Shown here: in pieces, positions 23,358 through 37,308 of the stretch
Layout of the letters: the number at the start of each line of letters is the position of its first letter
Numbering within the stretch: position 1 is the first letter of the stretch
Source of the DNA: Theocolax elegans
Lineage: Eukaryota > Arthropoda > Insecta > Hymenoptera > Cerocephalidae
Direction of reading: 5' to 3'
Assembly (NCBI GenBank): GCA_026168455.1
Contig: CM047425.1
Location: 88,415,580 to 88,479,579 of the forward strand
DNA length: 64,000 nt
Program-made: the position numbers and the translations under genes
Notes under the pieces: model-generated
Told to the model about the DNA's origin: nothing
The model's database searches: none
Seen by the model: only the letters and a program-made list of their open reading frames with translations

Positions 23358-26234
23358 GATATGAGCATATCTGCAAAATTTATCTAGAAAGCTCTTTGTT
23401 TGCAACACATGGCACATACAATTGTTACCGATTAGCACCAAAATTGTAGCACGAAAATTAATATAATATAAATTGGAAAAAGATTATATCAAATTAGAAC
23501 GAACATTATACTTTATCAAAAACTTAAATAAAGTATGTATATAAGATATGCACGAAAATCATGACTACGTTAAAAAAATCACTTAAAAAAGTAAATTTCA
23601 TGTACGCATTGTATGAATGAATTGAAATTAAATAACAAAAATTTAATACATATACCTATATGCGTATGCTTTTAAACAAATTTAACTTTTAATTTTAAAC
23701 GTGTTATTTATAGTAATAATATGGAAAATAAAACTGTTACGAAATATAATATAATAATTAAAATGTATCATCTCGTTATTATGTGGTAAATTTTTTTATT
23801 ACTAAAATGAGAATATATCGTAGATTTGACCAAAAAAAGACAAAACCGGGTTGTGACCGAGAAATGGAGTCAGAAAATTGATGAAATAGTTCTTTGACTC
23901 AAGCGCCCCTTTGATCTTCATATTGAATATAACTACATAAGCTTGCGCTCAGTTGATTTCGTGTCCCTCACAGGCGTTGTCAAGTTATCTGAAATAACCG
24001 CGCTTGTTTTGTCATGTTCATTACTATGAATCGAATTATCTCGCAGGCTCAACGTTCTGTAGTTCTTTAGTATTATACCCACATGGCGTTTTATGACGGT
24101 ACTTTAATGATTACTAATGTGAATGAAATTTATTTTTAAATTATTACTTTTAAATAAAATACCTTTTAACAAGCTTTAGAAAATTCCTTAGAAATGCAAT
24201 AATACTATTATTTATACTTATACGTAAACAATATTGACTGCTTCTATTTTTATATTGTTAATCTATTACAAATTTAAAAACCTTATAAGTTAATATGTAA
24301 GTAAACTATTAACTGTCTAAACCTGTCGTGAAATTGGCTATATAATGCAGTTAACATATTCGTTATTGATAAAAATTAGAAGTAAAAAAAATATTTTTTC
24401 TAAATATTTAATATACTTATAGGTGATTACTTTTATCCATAATCGTCGAAATATTTCACTCATTTCTATTTTATGTGTGACTGACAGGTAACAGGGCAGG
24501 AAAATTAAATTATCAAACAATGCATGCAGTATTAATCGAGCGCCAACCTGTTAATTAATAAAGTGAATTAGGATATACCTTACAAAATGTTACGTAATAC
24601 AATAATTACTAATTTTTGTCTTAAATAATACTGCAATCAGCAGTATCTATTAAACTTTACAATAATTATTAGATTAAACGAATTCACCTGTCAGTTCTGT
24701 CTATTATTGTATAAAGCGCATCTTTCGAAATGATCAACACGTAGTCCATACCCCAATTTCGACTTTACTCACAATGTTTAAAATTAAACAAATAAAATAA
24801 ATGATATTCTTGACATAGTGTCATCTGTTCGCTGCCTAATTTACTCATTTCTTCAAAGTCAACACCTGAACTTTCATTTATAGGGAAAGAATAAAAATAA
24901 TATTTGAGGGGGAAAAGGATATTGATGGTAGGATTACTCATTTCGAAAGAGGCGTTTTATATAATTATGGTAAAACTTTACTTAATATAAGTTTGTTTAA
25001 TCTAATAATTGTATTTCGTGCCTTTTCCTCATGATCAATATGTATAGATGTTCAAAGTAAGTTACGATGAATACATAATTAAAAATGTTAATGTAATTAA
25101 GTTTTATTTTTGGACATCATATATATGTAATTAAATTAATTTAATAACGCACTACTTATTTTGCAAATACTTATCTTTATATTTGTGCTCCATTGTAAGA
25201 TTTTACAAAAGATTTGGAAGGTTTTGTCCAAGCATCTGTTCATTTTAGTCCGTCAGTATCGAGCTATAGCATTTTTTTCGTGTAGCTGATGTATATACAT
25301 GACGAGTTAGGTGAGCTATAAAATATTTATAACTTATATGCCACTATTGTTTAGTACTTTTTTAAACCAACGGCTTATAATGTTTCAATTAAAACTACCT
25401 TAAAAGAGCGTTTGTATTATATAAACAATGTTTCAAAAATCTATTTCTTGTTTTATAGAAAAATGAGGTTATTCTTTTAACTTTTATTTTTTTTATTCTG
25501 TGAACTTGAACGATTCCGATATCATTAAAGAATAAAAAATTGCGTACTAATGGTTATGAGGGCCATTCTGGTATTATCATGACACCACAAGCCTGATCAC
25601 TTCTTATTTTTGTAATGATTTTGATACAATAGAAAATATGGTAAAATGCATACAAGAAGAAATCTTTCCACTATATTGGAAATGCATCAGCTTTAAACGC
25701 GTCCGAATCTCTATTTCAAAAGTACATACTCTTTATAATTTGCATTATTCGTATTCGCATACAGATCAATTTATGGTTTCCTAAAAAGTAAACATATTCT
25801 ATTAAATACAAATTTTAATAACTGGATTTCCGTATTAGATTCTATTGGACGTAATTCAAAATTCGCTTCTTTAACGTCTTATTCGATGCAATATAAGAAG
25901 CGAATACCCAAATTTGCCGTTTTTCACATTATTTTATTTAAACTTTCATGTTGAACACTTTCCACCAGATTAATAAGAGAGATCGTGGACGCATGAAAAA
26001 AAATATTTATTATTAATATTATTCATATTAAAAGATGCAGAACTAAACACGCTGCCTATAAACTACATTCTACCTAGTTTATAGGCAATAATTTTTCTTC
26101 AGTATACTAATTACTATGAGCTGGGTATTTCCATTGCAGAATGCATCCTATCCTCATTTATAGGCATTAGAAAAAATTTGAAGATCATAAGTGGATTTTC
26201 TAATAGAATTTAATAATTGGTTATTTAAAGATTT
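23358..26234. other. Non-coding stretch with one clean hairpin
   Basis: AT-rich spacer. The only structure noted is a perfect 12-bp inverted repeat at 26054-26086. No gene is supported. Confidence 0.55.
26054..26086. repeat. Perfect 12-bp hairpin
   Basis: GCCTATAAACTA (26054-26065) and TAGTTTATAGGC (26075-26086) are exact reverse complements around a 9-nt loop. ATTTATAGGCATTAG recurs nearby at about 26157. This may be the core of a small foldback relic; the function is unknown. Confidence 0.6.
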
Positions 26235-26740
26235 CTACCAATTTAGTTCTTTTATAATTTTAACATTAATAACAATTATTTTTTCATAATCGCCACAATT
26301 TTCTTCAAAGGCGAACATTTTTTCTCGTTCACACATTTTATATATATCATAAACAGCTGGACAGCATGATATTAAATATCCTAAAATCTTTGCAAAATCT
26401 CTTACTTTTACAATTTGATTTTGTTTTAATTTTAAAATTTCCCTTATGCGTTTCAATTTTTCCCCTTTGGCCTTATTCTGTAAGTCATTAACGCGTTAGT
26501 TTAAAGGTATCCTTCAATTTGTCATATATATATATATGAATATTTGGCGCGTTAAGGCTTAGTGAATAAGGCCCCTGGTGTTTCTACGGTCATTTTTGTT
26601 AAGTTGTGAATTAAACTACTCTTTTCGAAATTTATTACAAATTGAATATCTTGTAATGTGCGTATTGTTACTTTAACAGTTAAACAATCATCCTGTGAAT
26701 TTCCAAATAAAATTAAGTCATCAACGTGTGTTATCAATTG
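26235..26740 (-). pseudogene. Decayed DIRS-like retroelement reverse transcriptase fragment
   Basis: The upstream piece (minus strand, 26740-26573) contains THVDDLILFGNSQDDC and FVINFEKSSLI, matching the catalytic Y/x-DD region and the following GFxINxEKS motif of DIRS-type reverse transcriptases. The downstream piece (26456-26235) contains ISCCPAVYDIYKMCEREK and ends in KELNW, matching the CPAV...K.lEreK...LxWW region that follows in the same family. A 105-bp MITE lies between them and about 15-20 residues appear to be lost. The first catalytic-box residue is H rather than Y. No recombinase is visible. The family call rests on motif memory. Confidence 0.6.
26469..26573. mobile_element. 105-bp MITE inside the DIRS-like relic
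   Basis: Inverted termini GGCCTTATTC...TTAACGCG at the left and CGCGTTAAGGC...GAATAAGGCC at the right, about 27 bp with mismatches, with a TA-rich centre. It splits the reverse-transcriptase relic, so it inserted after or during decay of that element. The GGCCTTATTC terminus resembles PIF/Harbinger-type MITEs, but no target duplication was resolved. Confidence 0.6.
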
Positions 26741-27844
26741 AATAGCCTAATAGATATTTTGATTCAATTGTAGGTTAGAGTATACAAATAATTTCCATGA
26801 AAGCTCTGTCTCGCATGTATCAAACAAACCTAAGAGAGCCTTACGCACAAAGTATATTAATAACGTTTATAAGATCGTAATTTAGTCATACTATTTAATA
26901 GCAATAACCTTGTAATTCTTATTGTATAAAATCTTTCCAGATCAGGATCTACTCGTCGAGCTGTTCGACTGCCTATCTCGGCAACTGCATTTATCATCAA
27001 AGTGTTTATATAACTTCTTATAACGTTTCCATTTTTTTTAGACAATTAAAACGTCTATTGTCGATTAACAGAAATTTTATCAAAGGACGTGTAAATCTTC
27101 CTTTTTTCTATGAGCCATAATAATTCAATTTTCAACAACTCTTATCAAGAGTACGTGGTTATGTATCGGCACAAAATTAAGGAATTAACAATTCAGACAG
27201 CGAACAAGTGACACAATTCCTAGAGTATAATTTTTATTTAGTTTTGATTATTGTGGACTAAGTCGGCACAAACTGGAGGGACTACATGTTGCAATACAAT
27301 TTGACATTTTATACTTTCTCTGTAAAAAAAATTATTAAAATAAAATAATTGAAATATATTTAACGTGCGATGTGCAATACAGTTAGATTTGAGTACGTCG
27401 CTCATCTCCGGTGCATTGCAATGAAATTGAGTGGAAGGAAGAGAAGAGAACGGAAACGATTGAACAATTATTCAGAATTGCCAATCAATTAACGTGTTCA
27501 TAGTCGAGAACCTACTATGTGTAAGTTCTGGATCGGTAGACTTGCTGTAATGATTATCAAACAGCTTTTTGTCAATAGTAAAATTGAAGAAGAACCAATA
27601 TTGTGTCTGTGCGCATGTGTGTGTACATATTCATATATATGTATAACTTTTTTAAATATAAGATTGTGTAAAAGTAAGTATACACATGAGAATACCTGAA
27701 TTCTAACATTAGATATTGATAAAAAGCGTATTGAATGTCCATATAATATAGGGAAAGGTATTATTGATGGTCTCTTCTTCGCAATAACTACATAATATAT
27801 CAGCATTTTTCAGATTTAAAATGTATAAAATTATTCATCACTAT
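26741..27844. other. Non-coding stretch
   Basis: A minus-strand frame at 26857-27045 contains INAVAEIGSR, which vaguely recalls the region after the RNase H of DIRS elements, but the order relative to 26235-26740 would be wrong. I make no call. The rest is AT-rich spacer. Confidence 0.4.
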
Positions 27845-27846
27845 TA

Positions 27847-28070
27847 CACGCAGAAAAATTTGTATAAAAAGTATGCTAAAAAATTATAAAACAAAACATG
27901 TGCTTCTAACCTTCCCTGTATGGGAGGCATTACTATCCGGCATGGTAAAAATTTTAATATGATTCCATAATTTTTACATAGAATTCTAGACAAAAATTAT
28001 AAAAAACGAGCGAACATCAGCATTTTACTCAAAACATTTAGGTACTTTTAATTCAAATTTTCTTTCCGTG
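27847..28070. mobile_element. 224-bp MITE with TA target duplication
   Basis: Termini CACGCAGAAAAATTTG (left) and CAAATTTTCTTTCCGTG (right) are inverted copies. TA flanks both sides (27845-27846 and 28071-28072), as in the Tc1/mariner superfamily. No coding capacity. Confidence 0.6.
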
Positions 28071-31000
28071 TATTCTTAACTGTAGTTTTAAAGACTCATT
28101 GTTTGTTCCGTTTTTTAAGCTAAACAATGCATTTTACAAAATATATTCTTATATTTTTTATTAAAAATTTTCTATTTCTATTTTTCGAAAATAAAATTTT
28201 ATTTTAAATATTTTTCTATGGTTTTGCAGTAAATTTTATTACTAAATAAACAGTCCATATAAAGCTTGAGTAAAGCTGACGTTACAAAATGAGCGGAGAA
28301 ATACTCTTTCCATCTTAATATTATGTAGATACGTTTTCTCTTTACTCAAATATTTCTAATTTATGTAAACAGATGATAATGCTTTCATCTTTCATTTGAT
28401 AATATTTTATAATAACTTATTTCTTAATATTTCACTGTTTACTTTATCAACAACTTAGTATAGATTATAGATTAATCTATATAAAAAGAAGATGAAATGG
28501 TCGGTATTTTATTAAGTGCAATGATTATCAAAATTATTACTTTTTTACAACTTATGATCAACTGCAATATAATTTTATGATTAGTTTATAGAGTAATAAT
28601 AATTATTATTAAATTTACACCAACTTGCTTCACTATTATCTTAACCGGAGCAGACAGAAATTATAATACTAACTTCCTATGTGTATTTGTCTCCTTCAAT
28701 TCACTATTATTTATAAGATTATTTAATAATAAGCAGTACAATATAATTTTCTTTTAACTACGTGATGAAATTTAACTATGCAATCTTAACGATGCTATTG
28801 TTTCAATTGTGGACTATAGTTATCGAAATAAGAAAACGGAGTTTTAGAAGGCATAATAGTGCTGAGAATTTATGTAGTGTCTATTTATGCAAAATGTTAA
28901 TGGTACAATTGAAACACGTTTTGATAAACTTCTACATTTTATATTTAACAAAATAATAATAGCTATTATATTTTTCATAGATCCCTATATAAAAATCATT
29001 TTTTACATCTCTACTTCTATACTTTATGTAAATTTAATGCTAGTTTAATGAGTACCAAATGAACTTGTAACAAAAACCTATCATTAAAAAGTTTAACGTG
29101 TTCATAGTATCAAAATTAAAATTCCTGAGGACAAAAGTGCTTAAACACTTTCAAATCTGCGTCACATAGCCTATTGTACTCTTAGCACTTATTTAAGTGG
29201 CTCATTCGAAACTACTTTTAAGGATTGTGGAATAGTTACTTTTATTGCGCATTGTCAGCGTCGCTCAAAAATCATTACAATACTTGCAAGTACCCTGGGT
29301 AATTATTCTATTGTCTAACGAAATCGGTGTATTTTATTTGTTGCAAGTAAGATATTTATTTATCTTTTAAGTCAATGATTTTTCACCTCAAAAAAATTCT
29401 TTCGTTAAAAGAAAAACTTGTGGATATATTTCTCTGCGGGTCTTGTCACATTTCTCAGGAGCTTTTGCGCTGAGCATCTTTCACTTCTCTACTCATAGTC
29501 ATTCTCTTATTCCGCGAGTTTTACGAGACTTATGATGGTTCTTTATAAAATATTTCTTTTGGTAAATGCATCGCCAGGAAAACCGATATAAAAAGTACTT
29601 TCGCCACTTGTGAAGATGTGCTTTTAAATTGTAGAAAGTTATTGTGTGCAGATGGGTTAGTTTTGGATTTTAAAAAATCTGATATAACGATAAAACATTA
29701 AATTACATTTTATAAACTTATTTATTATAAGATGTAAAATACTTTAAAATGTGTGTTTTTACTAAGAGTAGTTTATATCATATTTTTTTTCTACATTATA
29801 ATTCAACCCCTTGTATCACGATACTTTATTATATGATTTTTTATATAATATTTGAATCCACATTTTTTGGACTCGCTGGTTATGAATCTAAAGTTAAAAG
29901 TTTCAGAATTTATAATGGCTGGTTCAAGATGATGGTGAATTGACTGAATTTCAATAAAAATCAATATGCAATGGTTTTTGAGATCAGCGATTATTTGTAT
30001 TCTAAATAAAATAAATTCACTTTCAGTTTTCTCTCTGTTGGCATAACTCAAAACTAACAACGAGGATGTAAAGCATTTTATTTTTGTTTCTGGAATTTTT
30101 TATTTGGATTTCTTTAAATGTTATAAATGTTTCCTTCATCTCTCAATAAAATATGATTCCGAATTTATAATTGTAATCTTGAATTACGGAAATTAAAATT
30201 TAATATTTCAACATTTTTCAGCAACTATATTGTTTATATCTGTAAAAATAGTTGATATATTTTTTATTTATTAATGAAAATATCTAATTTGTTTCGCAAC
30301 AATCGTAAATACCAAGAACACTTCACTATAGAATATTTGAAAACCTCCATTAAATATTGAGAAAATCATTTTTAAAATGGTGATGTATGTATGTGTTACT
30401 GTCACATGAAGGGTTAAATAATATACTCTAGTACTAGTTTATACAATGTAGTTAAAGGCCGGTGAATGACCTAAGAATTAATGGTGTTTCCATTAAAAGG
30501 ATACCTTACTAAACTTTTATCCTCCCTATCTTATAGATATAAAATGTCATGTAAAATTAGAGATAGTTAAAGAAGATTAGTAATTTATAAAATTCTAAAA
30601 TTCATTGTCATTTGTTTATAAACAATCTTACTACGTGCGTAATTTTAGACAGAAATGTATGAAAATTTGCAATTAGTTTCGTATAATTTTAAGTTACAAT
30701 GTCCAATGTCTTATTATTTATTTTGATACTTGATATTTTTTTAAATAACAATCTAGCTAATGTAAAGGTTAATAAAAATATTTAACTAATCATATTTGGA
30801 ATAATATTGAAAAAGTCTGTTGGATTACTAAAAATAAGACTGATTTACTACCATCAAACTAAACAAAAACAAAATTGTTATATTATTGTACATGTAATTA
30901 TTACATATTATATTGTTTCATGTATACACGTGATTGACAAAATATTTTTGAACGTATGCAAATTGTTAAATGTATGAACAACCTAAGAAACGTTTTTATT

Positions 31001-33505
31001 AATATTAAAAATGGATGTGAATATTTAATAATCGAGGAAACTTTTTATGTAGCAAAAGAGTGTACTAAAATATTAAAATGCGGCAAAATTGTAAAAGTGA
31101 AACAAACTTTTATGAAACACCTCAGTGTACAATTTAAATTAGAACTTTGTCATATAACCTCTACTATAAGTTCGAAAGCAAATTAAATTGTAAAAGATGT
31201 TCCTAAAAGATCTTAGAAAAATGATTATATTAGTTAACTTTGAGATGGTAATTTTTTACCTCGCATCCTAAATTTAAAGTTTTAGTTATATAAAAAACTC
31301 GTAGTTTCGTATTTCAATTTGTTAATTTTATATAGTCCTCTATAACACGTTTAATTTATTTATATTTATGTTGATTTAATATCTTGATAATAAAAAATGT
31401 TGATGCAAAAATTTATTTATTTATTTAAAGTATAAATTTAAATATTAACTTTTAACTTTTTTTATAACTTATCCTGAACAAATGAATAAATAGTAAATCA
31501 ACATGTAATTATGTTTGGGAATGTAGATCACCCTCAAGGTTAAATCGTGTATAAAGCGATAAGACTAGAAGTACAGAGAGGCTCGAGTACGCGAACCACA
31601 AGAATTATTCCGGAGAGGTAGAGATGTTGCCCACCTGTTGCTAGGCCTAAGATTGCCCGTTGAGGAAACCGAGACTATAACCAGTGGCGGCTGTCAACCT
31701 CGAAATACAAACTACTCAGAAGTTAGGAAACTAGCGGACATATATGGACGACGCTTCTTACATTTGGTATTCTATATAACACAGTTAAAACTTTTCTCTC
31801 TGACGGTCTTCCGTGCACGGTCCGGAAATTCAATTTTAAGAGAGGGCGAGATTCGTGGAAATGACTTTATCGATTAGACGCGGAAACCGCGGTGTGCGAA
31901 TTTCCGCAGGTAATCCCTTTAAAGCCGCACCGAAATAACGTCGGTACGAGTTCTCTCATGGTATCCAACACACGTCACTATGTATTCTACATTTTCTTGA
32001 ATACGGAAGAACTGGGAGAGTGGATGCGTCCATTATAAATGCGCATGTAGATGTATAAATTACTAAATGCTAATATACAATTATTTTTAGTAACACGATC
32101 CTTCTATCTCTTTGAACAGGAAAAATTATTTTGCAATTTTGACTAAATTATATATTATTTTTAAAATTCGGTTTATCAACTGAATTACAATTATTTTATG
32201 TATTATTATGACATATCCTGATACATTATGATATATTTTGATGTATTGCAATATATTACGTTTTCAAATAATTTAGTGAAATGTATACTATCAAAATTGT
32301 AATTGTCATTGAGAACACAATGTTCAAATTACTTTTTTTATTATTTATTTAATGTACGAGAGTGTTCGTGAAAAATGAGTTACTGAGCGCACGTGGCGTG
32401 TTTTTTGCGAAAAAGGTCAAACCCTAAATTTTCAAGTTGGAAAAATGAGAAGATAATTATTGCGTGCGTGATGTGCTTCTGGTTACCTACGCGCTCTTTG
32501 CTTTTTAATTACTAATAGATGAAAAGTGTACTGATGTTGCCATTTTTTTAATGCAACAAAGCACCCAACTAATTGTATGCTGTTACAGAAGCATCAAAAG
32601 ATCGTTTACGTGACTTTAAACGAAAAATTTAAAATTTGTGACTATTGTAGATTAAAATTTGTAGCAGAATTAAATTAAAAAAAAAGTTTTTTATAGAAAA
32701 TTATAAGTATTGAAATTTTCAGAAATATAAAGAAATAAAGAAAGAAAATAACAAACGTATAGGTATATACTTGTTTACGATACGGTTGTTTGGGGTTGTT
32801 TACAAATGCGAATCATTATTGTTCGCGAGAGTTAAACAGTGCTGTTTGTGAGCGCTAAGTAGTATTACTCACGAGTGATCGAATAAAATATTTCTCAAGG
32901 ATCTGACCATATTGTGCGCGACTTCCAAGTCGTTCGATGTACAGGGGTACGCATGCGTACTTTGTGCGAGGAGGGTATATACGTTTGAGTGTGTGCATAG
33001 GTGTATTGTGTGCGCGTGCGTCTGCATGATTAGATTTGAATAACAGTCAATTTCAATTTGTATTCGTTCGAAAAGGCTGACGGTGCTAGTTTCAAGTCTA
33101 TTCCACCAATGTCAGTGTAACAGCTGATGACACCAATCACAGCACCTTTGAATTGGAAATGACAGACAAGGTTATGATACTAGGCAAATCATTACGGGTT
33201 TCGTATATAGATTTTATACTATATAAATTGTCAATATTATTTGATAATTATTCACCAATATTGTCTAAACTTTCATGCAGAACATACGTGTTTACTAATT
33301 TGTGCTCACGAGTTACAATTTATTTGCTGTATCTATGTTGCTAAGTGCGATATTTGTGATTATAAAATAAATAATATAAAAAATTTACCAAAAAACACCA
33401 AAATAACAATGAAAAAACATAGTTGTATGACATAAAATCGTCAGAAACAGATACATTTTCAGATGTAACTTTCAACTACAAATACAAACGCTGTGATCCA
33501 CATAC
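28071..33505. other. Non-coding stretch
   Basis: AT-rich with no supportable gene. A GC-richer block at about 31550-31960 has an open plus-strand frame of about 80 codons followed by CGCAGGTAAT, a possible splice donor, but no homology is recognisable. It could be a 5' exon or a regulatory region. Another mixed-composition block is at about 32780-33180. Confidence 0.45.
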
Positions 33506-33508
33506 TTA

Positions 33509-34210
33509 CAAGGAGGTGTTCAAGCCTCCGGGGTACGGATTTTTTTGCAACTTTGGGAACTGTTTTCTGGTATAATAAGAATAAAACGAAATTTTAACGA
33601 ATATGTAGCATTAAAATTTAATAGACTTTTTAAGAAAAAATTTCGTTTTATTTTTATTTTTTCCATAACTTTTGACTAAATTGGAATATTTGAACTTCTT
33701 TTTTTCAAATCGTATCTGCCTGATTTCAACTTTTTGTCAGATCTAAGTTTGAGTGTCTATCTTTAATTCCTTTTCAGTTATCAGTATAATTAAACTGAAA
33801 CATGCTTTTTTCACAATTATTCATTAAAAACGTAAGTTACCGTTAAATAGCCTATGGGATTGAATTTCACCTGAATTTTGGGTAGGTTAGTTAGTCCTCT
33901 CGTGGTTTGCGATTCCGTTATTTCAAGAGAAATGAGTGACTAAAGTCGCTATTTCCAGGGTCAGGTGAGTTAGCCTGCTCGCGGTTTGGTAGAGGTGGTT
34001 TTTAGGGGTTATTTTTTGAGTTTATGCAAAAATTTAACGTGATGGGGACATGGGGTCAAACGGATCTCAGATTCAAAATCAGCGACCTCAAAAACATGTA
34101 GTAATCATGGTCTGTTCTCGGAAATAATTTATTCAATTTTTTTGTGGGACTGTGTAATTGTGTACCAGAAAACAGTTCCCAAAGTTGCAACAAAATCCAA
34201 CCTCTCCTTG
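33509..34210. mobile_element. CAAGGAGAGG-family element with a distinct interior, TTA duplications
   Basis: The left end CAAGGAGGTG and right end CACCTTG-type mirror CCTCTCCTTG are flanked by TTA (33506-33508 and 34211-34213). A second inverted pair just inside (GCAACTTTGGGAACTG / CAGTTCCCAAAGTTGC, with CTGGT beyond) is conserved in both arms. The left interior shares CCATAACTTTTGACTAAATT with the rest of the family, while the right interior (about 33840-34100) is unrelated and less AT-rich. This could be a nested or chimeric copy. Confidence 0.65.
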
Positions 34211-34213
34211 TTA

Positions 34214-35376
<1,163 letters not shown>

Positions 35377-35896
35377 GAAAATCTATATGGTGACATGCAT
35401 TGCATCATTAGAGAAGTACAATGAACTACATTCAATATGTGAAAATTAAACTGAATTATAGAAATATTTTCAAAAAGTTATTTTATAATTTTCTAAAAAA
35501 TTTCGCAACAAATTTTACACAATATCTTTTATTAATATTTCTCTAATTAGTAAAGTCAATAGAAATTAATAAAAAAAAAATCAATGATAAGACAAGTTGA
35601 TCATTGACTTTTGTATCAACTGTCACCTGTAGGTATTTTTATCACTCTCTTTATCAGAAACTTTTGAAAATCCTATTTCAAATACCCTACATGTATAAAA
35701 TTCGATCTATCTCGAGGCAAAGTTAAGTACGTTCCTGCATAATTCATGACTCGAACACCGCGTGCGTAAGGCATTTTCTTGAAATTAAAATACGCGCGAA
35801 CAAGAAGAGTGTACAGGTCCCTTGAGTTACAGAGATACTGGTAAGGAAATACACATTTTCCAGAAGAAAACTGTTGTGTATTACTTTCATTATATA
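35377..35896. other. Spacer left of the LTR element
   Basis: AT-rich to about 35640, mixed composition after that. No gene seen. The retrotransposon's left target duplication is at 35897-35901. Confidence 0.5.
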
Positions 35897-35901
35897 CATT
35901 T

Positions 35902-36169
35902 ATGACACGGTGTTCTTAAAAGAACTAATCCCGATTCCGCATATAAAATTTTGTTATCAAATTATTCAATCGAAACACTATCTCTGAGGGAGTTCCGCAA
36001 ACTAACCCTAGTATCCGGGATCGATGAAGGGTGGGACGGAAATAATTTATTACACACAAACACAATTTTTAATAGAAAATCGCAAACAACTGATTTATTT
36101 ATTACTCGTATATATTACAGGATATAATATTAAACATACGGTTCAGTCAAACTCACTCACTCTCCGCGC

Positions 36170-36200
<31 letters not shown>

Positions 36201-37021
36201 ACACTCCATCCAAGTACGGCTCGATTGTCTGTCGCTAGTCCCGCACGCGGTCGCGATTTACTCTCTCTCTCTCACTCTCTCTCGGCGATCGGCACTCTGT
36301 CGCAAATTATTTTTCACTCGCGGCGCGCTCAATCTCTCCACACTCCGGTAAATCGGCACTTTTCCCGCGGCGCGACAATCTCAACTCTCTCTCTCTATCT
36401 CTCACCCTCTCTCTCACACACACACACAACTCTTCCCGACACGATAAAAATGGGGTACAAGTCCCGACGCGACCGAGCACACTATCGGTATTAATTAATT
36501 TATACCTCTCCAGGAATGAGGGGGTGTTCCACCTCCCGTCGCTACCCTCTTGTCCGTCTTGGCCGGTGGAAACAAGTCCAATTCTTCCCGGTCCTCTCGG
36601 CTCGTTCAGGATAGACCTCGGTCCTCAGTCGCTCGTCTCTCTCTGTCTCTGTCTCTGTCTCGTCTCTCCTTCTCCCTTGCGTCGACACCAATACAAAAGA
36701 AGTCGGAATTTTTACTACCGATCGCGTTCGCTGCTCGGGAAGCACTACTCGTCACTTCGCGGCGATCGCCACTTCTCCTCCCGGCGATCGGTCAGCGCTA
36801 CCGCTGATTGGCTCTCGCGAGGTCTCGTGATCCGGAGAGGAGGAATAAGTACACGAATTTCCCCGCTCTCCTGTCTCTACAGCGGTTTTAACCGTCAATT
36901 CTTCCCGGAATTGTGTGCCGAAAAACAAGTCCAAGAAAACCCTTTTTTTTATTGTCTGTTTTCCTGACACAAATTCCTTACACTCACTAACTCTTATGCG
37001 ACATTAATTTATCATGTCGCA
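35902..37021 (-). repeat. 3' LTR (1120 bp)
   Basis: In element orientation it starts TGCGACATGATAAATTAATG and ends GTGTCAT. The first 25 nt hold an exact 8-bp inverted repeat (TGCGACAT / ATGTCGCA). It is rich in GA repeats (CT on the plus strand). AATAAA hexamers occur on the minus strand near 36045 and 36095, compatible with polyadenylation. Long plus-strand frames across it are antisense to the element and come from CT-rich low complexity. Confidence 0.95.
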
Positions 37022-37034
37022 ATTCCCCTCCCCT
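37022..37034 (-). other. Polypurine tract
   Basis: Minus-strand AGGGGAGGGGAAT lies directly against the 3' LTR. This is the expected place and composition for the RNase-H-resistant primer of plus-strand DNA synthesis. Confidence 0.85.
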
Positions 37035-37308
37035 ACACTTGGAAGCATCCTCACGGAGATGCTGATCTCCTGGGCGAATCTTCCATCTCTCCAGTTATTT
37101 GTCGATAATCTTCTCCCGCGTTGGTTGACACTACCTCAGTACTGTCCTCATCGGGAATGGTGATCACCTCTGGCGCAAAACTCTTCTCAGTCTCGTGGAA
37201 GTTTCTTCCCTGTCTCCGTAATCCGACATCTGCAAAGAATCAATCTAGAAAAATTAACACTTACTCCACAACTGAGAATTTTTACACACTCGCACTGTCA
37301 CAAATACT

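Noticed and set aside
29121..29160. CTGAGGA followed by a 6-bp hairpin, considered as a third hammerhead
   Set aside because: The sequence after the stem is CAAAT, not GAAA, so the conserved core is incomplete.
37022..37308. Search for an env gene between pol and the 3' LTR
   Set aside because: Only about 290 bp is available, with no frame resembling a glycoprotein; the polypurine tract abuts the LTR.
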